Source: Actinomycetes bacterium
GTDB taxonomy: Bacteria; Actinomycetota; Actinomycetes; Mycobacteriales; Mycobacteriaceae
Direction: 5' to 3'
Assembly (NCBI GenBank): GCA_023388385.1
Contig: JAEWGK010000030.1
Location: forward strand, 1-6,496
DNA: 6,496 nucleotides
The notes under the pieces were generated by a model, which worked only from the letters and a program-made list of their open reading frames with translations, made no database searches and was not told the DNA's origin. Both the position numbers and the translations under genes were made by a program. This document shows positions 1-5,414 of this stretch, piece after piece; within the stretch, counting starts at the first letter, position 1; every line of letters starts with the position of its first letter.

Positions 1-818
1 ACCCTGATGTGCGTGATGGCCCCCATACGGCGGACACAGGCCTGCGCTATCGGACTCACGACGTACATTCCGCCGGCCATCAAGCCCGCGACGAACGGCC
101 CGACCGGACCACCCAATCCCGAAAGCAGCGTCGGCGACAGGGCCAAAATAATTGCCGCAGCGGTCATTCCCGGGCCGAATGCACCGAGTCCCGTGATGAC
201 GGTCCGTGTGGCTCGTCCGTCGAGCCCGTGGAACGGCAACCAGGATCGGACATCCTGCCGGGGAGTCTCCTGCTCCGTCCCGATGACCGGGAGTGCGATG
301 ACGAACAGCGCCGCCATCAAGGCGAAGACCAGCTTTGTCGGCCATGGCAGGAATCCGGCCACGAGACCGGAGAAGAGCGGACCCCCGGCCAGGCCGATGG
401 CGATGCCCATCGTCGCGACGAAGGTGGCCTTCTTCCGCTCGGTTCGCCCGGCGACAGACTGCACCGCACTCGGGCCCAGAACGAGGATGAGCCCGGAGCA
501 AAGCCCCGTCAGCACCCGCGCCACGAGCAAAACCGCCACGTTGTCGGCGATGAGGTACGCCCCGCACGACGCGACGCCCAACACGCACGCCGCGGTCTGC
601 ACCCTTCTGCGACCCCACATCGTCGCGAGGCTCGGGGCAAGCAGGAAGGCCGGCGCCAAGCCGCCCAAGTAGGCCACGAACACGACCGTCAGCATTCCCG
701 AGGAGAACCCGATCTCGGCCCGCAGAAGCTCCATGAGCGGCGTCACGAGGTTCGGCAGCATGAAGGCCGTCACCAGCGGAAGCGCGTAGACCTCAAGTGG
801 CAGGCTTCGGTTTCTCAT
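1..818 (-). CDS. MFS-type membrane transporter, N-terminal 272 codons (runs off left edge)
   Basis: Reading the minus strand from the ATG at 818 gives an uninterrupted frame of 272 codons to the window edge, so the C-terminal part is missing. The product is very hydrophobic, with likely membrane helices near residues 9-30, 41-63, 75-91, 96-116, 132-156, 161-180, 205-228 and 236-258. Between helices 2 and 3 is the sequence LATMWGRRRVQ (64-74), resembling major facilitator motif A. Helix 4 carries LLVARVLTGLCSG (97-109), resembling motif B with its conserved Arg. Helix 5 carries GLAGGPLFSG (142-151), resembling motif C of drug/proton antiporters. A hydrophilic stretch at about 181-204 fits the central loop between the two six-helix halves. 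By family it is a proton-coupled secondary transporter of the cytoplasmic membrane; the substrate is unknown, with drug or metabolite efflux possible. It lies downstream of aceB on the same strand, but a hairpin and its own promoter separate them. Codons such as ATT, TTG, TTT and CGA are more frequent here than in aceA. Confidence 0.85.
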   Translation of the reverse strand, partial: MRNRSLPLEVYALPLVTAFMLPNLVTPLMELLRAEIGFSSGMLTVVFVAYLGGLAPAFLLAPSLATMWGRRRVQTAACVLGVASCGAYLIADNVAVLLVARVLTGLCSGLILVLGPSAVQSVAGRTERKKATFVATMGIAIGLAGGPLFSGLVAGFLPWPTKLVFALMAALFVIALPVIGTEQETPRQDVRSWLPFHGLDGRATRTVITGLGAFGPGMTAAAIILALSPTLLSGLGGPVGPFVAGLMAGGMYVVSPIAQACVRRMGAITHIR

Positions 819-853
819 GGGTGCATGCTAACCCCCTCATGGGGTTAGAGCAA
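819..853 (-). promoter_or_regulatory. Leaderless promoter of the MFS gene with overlapping operator-like inverted repeat
   Basis: On the minus strand a -35-like TTGCTC (853-848) is followed by a 17-nt spacer and a -10 hexamer TAGCAT (830-825) that fits the corynebacterial TAnnnT pattern. Six bases later comes the ATG at 818, so transcription would start at or next to the start codon and no ribosome-binding site is expected; none is seen. A perfect 8-bp inverted repeat, CTAACCCC (828-835) and GGGGTTAG (841-848), with a 5-bp centre fills the spacer between the hexamers and clips both of them. A repressor bound there would block RNA polymerase. The repeat is seen directly; its use as an operator is inferred. 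Confidence 0.55.
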
Positions 854-1058
854 GACATGGGGGCGGTGCTGCATTTATCGCCCAGTGTCCGGCAGTTCAG
901 AACCGGCTGCCCTCCCGCATCAGACGCACCCGGAGCGGGCTGGCGAGGTCATGCCGCCCGCCGCCTCCCCGTCCCCCGACGTGCTGCGGCCGTCGTGGTC
1001 CGGCCCCACCGGCCCACGACGGCCACCCACACCACGTCACCGACGCGGCATCACCGCA
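849..1058. other. Non-coding gap between the MFS promoter and the aceB stop
   Basis: No frame here has protein-like composition or a usable start with a ribosome-binding site. The gap holds the -35 end of the MFS promoter, a weak 5-bp inverted repeat (GGCAG 891-895, CTGCC 907-911) and the strong hairpin at 988-1024. The longer open frames crossing it on the plus strand are rich in Arg and Pro and run antisense into aceB, so I treat them as chance. Confidence 0.6.
988..1024 (-). terminator. Probable aceB transcription terminator hairpin
   Basis: GGCCGTCGTGG (988-998) pairs perfectly with CCACGACGGCC (1014-1024). After one T/C mismatch, an inner CCGG/CCGG helix closes a CCCCA loop (1004-1008). 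The 37-nt structure lies 34 bp beyond the aceB stop in the direction of its transcription. No T-run follows on either strand, so it would be a tail-less terminator of the kind common in high-G+C actinobacteria, or an mRNA 3'-end stabiliser. It separates aceB from the downstream transporter gene. Confidence 0.6.
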
Positions 1059-3266
1059 TCACCGCTGATCGATGCCCTCACGGGCCTTGAACTCCAGACG
1101 ACGGCGGTGGAGGATCGGCTCGGTGTAGCCGGACGGCTGCTCCGTGCCCTTCAGGATGAGCTCCTTCGCGGCCTGCCAGCCGATGGACTTGTCGAAGTCC
1201 TCGCACATCGGCAGGTACGCCTCATCGCCGGCGTTCTGGCGGTCGACGACCTCGGCCATCCGCTTGAGCGAATCGATGACCTGCTCCTCGGAGACGACTC
1301 CGTGGGTCAACCAGTTCGCCAGCGTCTGGGAGGAGATGCGCAGGGTGGCGCGGTCCTCCATCAGGTCGACGTCGTTGATGTCCGGAACCTTGGAGCAGCC
1401 GACGCCCTGCTCGACCCAGCGGATGACGTAGCCGAGGATGGACTGGCAGTTGTTGTCCAGCTCGTTCTGCTTCTCCTCGTCCGACCAGTCCGCCCCCGGC
1501 TCGCCGGCCTTCGCCGCATCCACCGGGATGGTCAGCAGGTCGGCCTTGGTGTCGCGGCGCCCCTCGGTCATGAGCTTGTCCTGGACGCCGAAGACGTCGA
1601 CCTCGTGGTAGTGGGTCGCATGCAGCACCGCACCCGTCGGCGACGGCACCCACGCGGTGGAGGCGCCCTGCTTCGGCTGGCCGATCTTCTGCTCCAGCAG
1701 CTCGGCCATCTGCTCGGTCATCGCCCACATGCCCTTGCCGATCTGCGCCTTGCCCTGCAGGCCGTGCGCCAGGCCGGCATCGACGTTGTTGTCCTCGTAG
1801 GCCAGCATCCACGGGGCGGTCTTCTGCACCGCCTTGCGGTAGACCGGGCCCGCCTGCATCGACGTGTGGATCTCATCGCCAGTGCGATCCATGAAGCCGG
1901 TGTTGATGAACACCACGCGCTCCGAGACCTCCTTGATGCACGCATCAAGATTGACCGAGGTGCGGCGCTCCTCATCCATGAGGCCCACCTTCATGGTGTT
2001 GCGCTCCAGACCCAGCAGATCCTCGACATCGGCGAACAGCGCGTTGGTGAACGCGGCCTCGTCCGGGCCATGCTGCTTCGGCTTGACGATGTAGATGGAG
2101 CCGGTACGGGAGTTCTTCCGCTTGTTGTCCTGATCGAGGCCCGGGATCGCGCAGATCGGGGTGATGACCGCATCCATGATCCCCTCGAAGATCTCGTTGC
2201 CGTCGCGGTCGAGGATCGCCGGATTGCGCATCAGGTGGCCGACGTTGCGGATGAGGTTGAGGGAGCGGCCATGCAGGACCCGCTGATTGCCCTCCAAATC
2301 CGTGTAGACCCGATCATCGTGGATCGCCCGCTTGGCCGGCTTGCCGCCCTTGATGATGTCGAGCGCCAGGTCGCCGATATTCAGGCCCAGCCAGTTGCTG
2401 TACCCGAGGGTCTTGTCCGCCGCGTCGACCGCGGCGACGGAATCCTCGAGGTCCATGATGTTGGTGACGGCGGCCTCCAGGACGATGTCCTTGACGCCGG
2501 CCTTGTCGGTCTTGCCGACCGGGGACTCCGGATCGATGAGGATCTGGATGTGCAGGCCGTTGTGCTTCAGGTAGATGGAGGTCGGGTTCTCGAGTTCGCC
2601 GGTGTAGCCCACCAGAACCTCCGGCTGGCGCAGGCCGACCTGCTCGCCGTTCACGGTGGCGGCGAAGCGGCCGTCGACGATGGCGTAGCCCTCGGCGTCC
2701 GCGTGGGAGCCCTCCACCAGCGGGACGGCCTTGTCCAGGAAGTCGCGGCCCCAGGCGATGACACGATCGCCGCGGACCTTGTTGTAGCCCGGGGTGTCCT
2801 TCTCCGCGCCACCCTCCTCGGAAATCGCATTCGTGCCGTACAGGGCGTCGTACAGGGAGCCCCAGCGGGCGTTGGCGGCGTTGATGGCGAAGCGGGCGTT
2901 GAGCACCGGGACGACCAGCTGCGGGCCGGCGGTGACGGCGATCTCGTCGTCGACGTTGGCGGTGGTGACCTGGTACTCGCCCGGCTCGTCGACCAGGTAG
3001 CCGATCTCCTTCAGGAACGCGACGTAGGCGTCCATGTCCTGCTTGCCCGGGTTCTCGCGGTACCAGTCGTCGAGCTTGGCCTGCAGCTCGTCACGGACAG
3101 CAAGAAGCTCCTCATTGCGCGGGGTGTGCTTGGCGACGATGTCGCCGAAGCCCTGCCAGAAGGCCTCCTTGTCCTCGATGCCCGCGGCGGGAAGCGCGGT
3201 GTCGTTGACGAAGTCGTACAGGACCTTGGCGACCTGGAGGCCGCCGGCCGTGATGCGCTCGGTCAT
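1059..3266 (-). CDS. aceB: Malate synthase G
   Basis: This is the second enzyme of the glyoxylate shunt: glyoxylate + acetyl-CoA + H2O gives (S)-malate + CoA, in the cytosol and Mg2+-dependent. The 735-residue length fits the long monomeric G isoform (E. coli about 723, C. glutamicum about 739 from memory), not the roughly 530-residue A isoform. Family motifs occur in order: [20 protein letters not shown] in the central part; HGRSL with R334, likely the catalytic Arg; [11 protein letters not shown] from 430 with E432 as a Mg2+ ligand; [13 protein letters not shown] with D460 as the second ligand; and GCSKVPD with C624, then [12 protein letters not shown] with D638, the catalytic base. The C624-to-D638 spacing equals that of E. 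coli C617 and D631. I chose the ATG at 3266 because AGGAG lies just upstream; a GTG at 3278 has no ribosome-binding site. The N-terminus is roughly 20 residues shorter than I recall for C. glutamicum AceB. The gene is divergent from aceA across 689 bp, with no frameshift or missing catalytic residue. Confidence 0.97.
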   Translation of the reverse strand: MTERITAGGLQVAKVLYDFVNDTALPAAGIEDKEAFWQGFGDIVAKHTPRNEELLAVRDELQAKLDDWYRENPGKQDMDAYVAFLKEIGYLVDEPGEYQVTTANVDDEIAVTAGPQLVVPVLNARFAINAANARWGSLYDALYGTNAISEEGGAEKDTPGYNKVRGDRVIAWGRDFLDKAVPLVEGSHADAEGYAIVDGRFAATVNGEQVGLRQPEVLVGYTGELENPTSIYLKHNGLHIQILIDPESPVGKTDKAGVKDIVLEAAVTNIMDLEDSVAAVDAADKTLGYSNWLGLNIGDLALDIIKGGKPAKRAIHDDRVYTDLEGNQRVLHGRSLNLIRNVGHLMRNPAILDRDGNEIFEGIMDAVITPICAIPGLDQDNKRKNSRTGSIYIVKPKQHGPDEAAFTNALFADVEDLLGLERNTMKVGLMDEERRTSVNLDACIKEVSERVVFINTGFMDRTGDEIHTSMQAGPVYRKAVQKTAPWMLAYEDNNVDAGLAHGLQGKAQIGKGMWAMTEQMAELLEQKIGQPKQGASTAWVPSPTGAVLHATHYHEVDVFGVQDKLMTEGRRDTKADLLTIPVDAAKAGEPGADWSDEEKQNELDNNCQSILGYVIRWVEQGVGCSKVPDINDVDLMEDRATLRISSQTLANWLTHGVVSEEQVIDSLKRMAEVVDRQNAGDEAYLPMCEDFDKSIGWQAAKELILKGTEQPSGYTEPILHRRRLEFKAREGIDQR

Positions 3267-3270
3267 TTCT

Positions 3271-3275
3271 CTCCT
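3271..3275 (-). promoter_or_regulatory. aceB ribosome-binding site
   Basis: AGGAG on the minus strand (3275 to 3271) ends four bases before the ATG at 3266. It decides the start: the in-frame GTG at 3278 lies upstream of this site and would have no Shine-Dalgarno sequence of its own. Confidence 0.7.
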
Positions 3276-3325
3276 CACGTGCGTTGCGAAGACGGTGCGG
3301 TGCCGTCATATCATTCTGCGCCCAC

Positions 3326-3347
3326 ACCATATGTGATCCGGGTAACG
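3326..3347 (-). promoter_or_regulatory. Candidate aceB promoter -10 with GlxR/CRP-like site
   Basis: On the minus strand TATGGT (3331-3326) fits the TAnnnT -10 pattern. It would start transcription near 3318-3320, leaving a leader of about 53 nt. No recognisable -35 exists at normal spacing, which is common in corynebacteria. Directly upstream is TGTGA-N6-TAACG (3332-3347), matching 8 of 10 defined positions of the CRP/GlxR palindrome TGTGA-N6-TCACA. GlxR, the cAMP-dependent regulator, is known to act on glyoxylate genes in C. glutamicum. Overlap with the promoter core would favour repression. The match is seen; its function is inferred. Confidence 0.4.
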
Positions 3348-3413
3348 CGCGGGGGGAAGAAACGTGACCCCTCCCCCATATCCGGGCGACCGGCGGCACC
3401 GATTGGCCCCGCC

Positions 3414-3525
3414 CCGGAGGCGTCCTCCGGTGCCCCCGCACCGCCCGGGACCGGTGCGGATCACGGCCCGCGGGAGGTCCGTCGCCGGCATGCGGCATGC
3501 CCGGCGACACGCCCTCCCGGAGGGC
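3414..3525. other. Run of four consecutive G+C-rich hairpins in the divergent control region
   Basis: Four inverted repeats stand side by side. CCGGAGG/CCTCCGG (3414-3420, 3424-3430) has a 3-nt loop. CCGCACCG/CGGTGCGG (3436-3443, 3452-3459) has an 8-nt loop. GTCGCCGG/CCGGCGAC (3481-3488, 3501-3508) is extended by CAT/ATG across a one-base bulge. GCCCTCC/GGAGGGC (3511-3517, 3519-3525) is a near-continuous palindrome. A small palindrome CCCGCGGG (3467-3474) sits between the second and third. No convincing protein frame covers the stretch. It could be part of a long aceB leader, a terminator block insulating the two divergent units, or a small RNA. I cannot assign a strand. High G+C raises the chance rate of such repeats. 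Confidence 0.4.
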
Positions 3526-3549
3526 GGTGACGATCATGCGGAGATAAGC

Positions 3550-3570
3550 ACCCCCGGCACCCCCACCCCG
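3550..3570. promoter_or_regulatory. RamA-like motifs
   Basis: ACCCCCG (3550-3556) and ACCCCG (3565-3570) match the AC(4-6)G form of the short binding pattern described for RamA, the LuxR-type activator of acetate genes in C. glutamicum. An intervening ACCCCCA deviates at the last base. Such short C-runs are frequent by chance in this G+C-rich DNA, so the assignment rests mainly on their place between aceB and aceA. Confidence 0.3.
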
Positions 3571-3590
3571 CGCCCGTCCAAAAGCCAGGC

Positions 3591-3751
3591 TTGCGAACTT
3601 CGTGGCCAATCCCGCGTCATGGGGGGTGACCGAAAACCGGTTCCGCCAAACGGAAAAGTCGCAGGTCTTGCCATACGCACCTGACCATCTGCACTTTTGC
3701 GGAATCGTGACAGATCCAGGGTGTTCGCATTCTTCGCAACTTCGAATGCAA
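3591..3751. promoter_or_regulatory. A+T-richer zone with RamB-like motifs
   Basis: This stretch is visibly A+T-richer than its surroundings and carries several sequences resembling the RamB consensus, remembered as an ACTTTGCAAA core. They are AGTTCGCAAG on the minus strand (3600-3591), ACTTTTGCGG (3693-3702), CTTCGCAA (3732-3739) and AACTTCGAATGCAA (3738-3751). AAAAGT (3654-3659) and ACTTTT (3693-3698) form an inverted pair, and TTCCG-CCAAA-CGGAA (3641-3655) is a perfect short inverted repeat. No single match is exact. A RamB-like gene follows aceA, so autolocus control is plausible. The exact boxes are uncertain. Confidence 0.35.
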
Positions 3752-3781
3752 GGGTCCGAAAAATTTACAACGCCGTTACGC

Positions 3782-3811
3782 TTGACGGTCTCCCCCGGAC
3801 GCGGCCATGAT
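3782..3811 (+). promoter_or_regulatory. Candidate aceA promoter
   Basis: TTGACG (3782-3787) is a near-perfect -35. CATGAT (3806-3811), 18 bp downstream, agrees with TATAAT at four of six positions. Transcription would start near 3818, giving an aceA leader of about 137 nt that includes the inverted repeats described at 3837-3900. A weaker alternative -10, TACGCT (3777-3782), has no matching -35. Confidence 0.4.
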
Positions 3812-3826
3812 GTGAACCAGAGCACG
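3811..3826 (+). promoter_or_regulatory. GlxR/CRP-like site at the aceA promoter
   Basis: TGTGA-N6-GCACG matches 8 of 10 defined positions of the CRP/GlxR palindrome TGTGA-N6-TCACA. It begins at the last base of the candidate -10 and covers the inferred start point, a position expected for repression. It is the partner of the similar site at 3332-3347 on the aceB side. Confidence 0.35.
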
Positions 3827-3836
3827 TGACGGAGCC

Positions 3837-3900
3837 CCGCCCCGCGGGGCGGCCGCCGTCCGTGATCAACGGCCAGTCACCTGGCCGTCCAGGCGATCAC
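3837..3900 (+). promoter_or_regulatory. Structured aceA leader
   Basis: Three nested or adjacent inverted repeats precede aceA. CCGCCCCG/CGGGGCGG is a 16-bp perfect palindrome (3837-3852). ACGGCCAG/CTGGCCGT (3869-3876, 3881-3888) forms an 8-bp stem with a TCAC tetraloop. GTGATC/GATCAC (3862-3867, 3895-3900) would close a lower helix around that stem. If the promoter at 3782-3811 is right, all of this is in the 5' untranslated mRNA, ending 55 nt before the start codon. No known riboswitch class is recognised. It may affect mRNA stability or bind a protein. Confidence 0.4.
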
Positions 3901-3936
3901 CACCGCCCGGACAACGCTCCCCTGCATCCCGCATGA

Positions 3937-3944
3937 AAAGGAAG
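3937..3944 (+). promoter_or_regulatory. aceA ribosome-binding site
   Basis: AAAGGAAG is the only purine-rich Shine-Dalgarno-like sequence before aceA. Its AAAGGA core ends 13 nt before the ATG at 3956, which is longer than usual. The in-frame GTG at 3944 overlaps this site and therefore cannot use it. Confidence 0.6.
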
Positions 3945-3955
3945 TGACACCGGAT

Positions 3956-5251
3956 ATGTCGAACGTCGGCAAGGCCCGCACCGCCGAGGAAATCCAGAAG
4001 GACTGGGACGAGAACCCCCGCTGGAAGGGCATCTCCCGCAACTACACCGCCGAGCAGGTCGCCGAGCTCCAGGGCACCGTCGTCGAGGAGAACACCCTCG
4101 CCCGCCGCGGTGCCGAGATCCTGTTCGACGCCATCACCGCCGAGGGCGACGGCTACATCAACGCCCTGGGCGCCCTGACCGGTAACCAGGCCGTCCAGCA
4201 GGTCCGTGCCGGCCTGAAGGCCGTCTACCTGTCCGGCTGGCAGGTCGCCGGCGACGCCAACCTGGCCGCCCACACCTACCCGGATCAGTCCCTGTACCCG
4301 GCCAACTCCGTGCCGCAGGTCGTCCGCCGCATCAACAACGCCCTGCTGCGCGCCGACGAGATCGCCCGCGTCGAGGGTGACGACTCCGTCGAGAACTGGC
4401 TCGTCCCGATCGTCGCGGACGGCGAGGCCGGCTTCGGTGGCGCCCTCAACGTCTACGAGCTGCAGAAGGCCATGATCGCCGCCGGCGCCGCCGGCACCCA
4501 CTGGGAGGACCAGCTGGCCTCCGAGAAGAAGTGCGGCCACCTGGGCGGCAAGGTCCTCATCCCGACCCAGCAGCACATCCGCACCCTGAACTCGGCCCGC
4601 CTGGCCGCCGACGTCGCGAACACCCCGACCGTCGTCGTCGCCCGCACCGACGCCGAGGCCGCCACCCTGATCACCTCCGACATCGATGACCGCGACAAGC
4701 CGTTCATCACGGGTGACCGCACCGCCGAGGGCTACTACCACGTGCAGAACGGCCTCGAGCCCTGCATCGCCCGCGCGAAGTCCTACGCCCCGTACGCGGA
4801 CATGATCTGGATGGAGACCGGCACCCCGGACCTCGAGCTCGCCAAGAAGTTCGCCGAGGGCGTCCGCTCCGAGTTCCCGGACCAGCTGCTGGCCTACAAC
4901 TGCTCCCCGTCGTTCAACTGGTCCGCGCACCTGGAGAAGGACGAGATCGCCAAGTTCCAGAACGAGCTGGGCGCCATGGGCTTCAAGTTCCAGTTCATCA
5001 CCCTGGCCGGCTTCCACGCCCTGAACTACTCCATGTTCGACCTGGCCTACGGCTACGCCCGCGAGCAGATGACCGCCTTCGTCGACCTGCAGAACCGCGA
5101 GTTCGAGGCGGCCAAGGAGCGCGGCTTCACCGCCGTCAAGCACCAGCGCGAGGTCGGCGCCGGCTACTTCGACAAGATCGCCACCACGGTCGACCCGAAC
5201 TCCTCCACCACCGCCCTGAAGGGCTCCACCGAGGAGGGCCAGTTCCACTAA
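3956..5251 (+). CDS. aceA: Isocitrate lyase
   Basis: This is the first enzyme of the glyoxylate shunt: isocitrate gives glyoxylate + succinate, in the cytosol as an Mg2+-dependent homotetramer. The protein has 431 residues, close to C. glutamicum AceA (about 432 from memory). The signature KKCGH lies at 191-195 with catalytic C193, matching E. coli C195. [10 protein letters not shown] begins at 153 and provides the metal-ligand D155. NCSPSFNW (315-322) supplies the substrate-carboxylate-binding Asn and Ser residues. The start ATG at 3956 gives the family N-terminus MSNVGK; the GTG at 3944 would add MTPD but overlaps the ribosome-binding site. Codon use is extremely biased to C- or G-ending forms (GCC, GTC, CTG, AAG, CAC), the pattern of a very highly expressed gene, and stronger than in aceB or the downstream regulator. 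A long hairpin follows, so it is probably monocistronic. Catalytic residues are intact. Confidence 0.98.
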   Translation: MSNVGKARTAEEIQKDWDENPRWKGISRNYTAEQVAELQGTVVEENTLARRGAEILFDAITAEGDGYINALGALTGNQAVQQVRAGLKAVYLSGWQVAGDANLAAHTYPDQSLYPANSVPQVVRRINNALLRADEIARVEGDDSVENWLVPIVADGEAGFGGALNVYELQKAMIAAGAAGTHWEDQLASEKKCGHLGGKVLIPTQQHIRTLNSARLAADVANTPTVVVARTDAEAATLITSDIDDRDKPFITGDRTAEGYYHVQNGLEPCIARAKSYAPYADMIWMETGTPDLELAKKFAEGVRSEFPDQLLAYNCSPSFNWSAHLEKDEIAKFQNELGAMGFKFQFITLAGFHALNYSMFDLAYGYAREQMTAFVDLQNREFEAAKERGFTAVKHQREVGAGYFDKIATTVDPNSSTTALKGSTEEGQFH

Positions 5252-5307
5252 GCCGCTCCGCGGCTCGTCCGGCCCCGTCCACGTGACGGGCCCGCGACGC
5301 GGAACCC

Positions 5308-5350
5308 CGAACGGCCCCCGCCCGGCTTCCCGCCGGACGGGGGCCGTTCG
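5308..5350 (+). terminator. aceA transcription terminator hairpin
   Basis: CGAACGGCCCCCG (5308-5320) pairs over 13 bp with CGGGGGCCGTTCG (5338-5350). Past one C/A mismatch, five more pairs (5322-5326 with 5332-5336) close a TTCCC loop. The structure starts 57 bp after the aceA stop. There is no T-run after it, so it would be a tail-less actinobacterial-type terminator. It should isolate aceA from the regulator gene downstream. Confidence 0.75.
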
Positions 5351-5369
5351 CGTGCGCAGGGGATTCGGG

Positions 5370-5407
5370 TCATCCGCGTCATCCGCAGGCGGATGCCCGG
5401 GTAATCT
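5370..5407 (+). promoter_or_regulatory. Leaderless promoter of the ramB-like gene with operator-like repeats
   Basis: TAATCT (5402-5407) is a good TAnnnT -10. The ATG of the regulator starts seven bases further at 5415, so the transcript would be leaderless, and no ribosome-binding site is present. Upstream lie a 9-bp tandem repeat (TCATCCGCG 5370-5378, TCATCCGCA 5379-5387) and a perfect 7-bp inverted repeat (CATCCGC 5380-5386, GCGGATG 5389-5395). They cover the -35 position, where no -35 consensus is seen. Autoregulation or control by another factor is plausible but inferred; the repeat does not resemble the RamB motif. Confidence 0.5.
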
Positions 5408-5414
5408 CCGGTAC

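Noticed and set aside
7..848. Two overlapping plus-strand open frames of 221 and 279 codons
   Set aside because: Both are hydrophilic and Arg/Pro/Ser-rich without family features. The minus strand encodes a clear multi-helix transporter over the same DNA.
3264..3278. Upstream GTG start for aceB at 3278
   Set aside because: It would add MRRE only, lies before the AGGAG site that serves the ATG at 3266, and has no Shine-Dalgarno sequence of its own.
885..3530. 881-codon plus-strand open frame antisense to aceB
   Set aside because: It mirrors aceB codons, is composed largely of Leu, Val, Asp and Arg with no recognisable motif, and aceB itself is unmistakable. Such frames are expected opposite high-G+C coding sequence.
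3635..3642. AACCGGTT palindrome
   Set aside because: An 8-bp self-complementary sequence is common by chance and has no clear relation to a promoter element.
3112..3825. 237-codon minus-strand frame and smaller plus- and minus-strand frames across the aceB-aceA gap
   Set aside because: The compositions look random, they cross promoter and hairpin DNA, none has a good ribosome-binding site, and the 237-codon frame runs out of frame into aceB.
3944..3955. Upstream GTG start for aceA at 3944
   Set aside because: The GTG overlaps the only ribosome-binding site, and the family N-terminus MSNVGK begins at the ATG at 3956.
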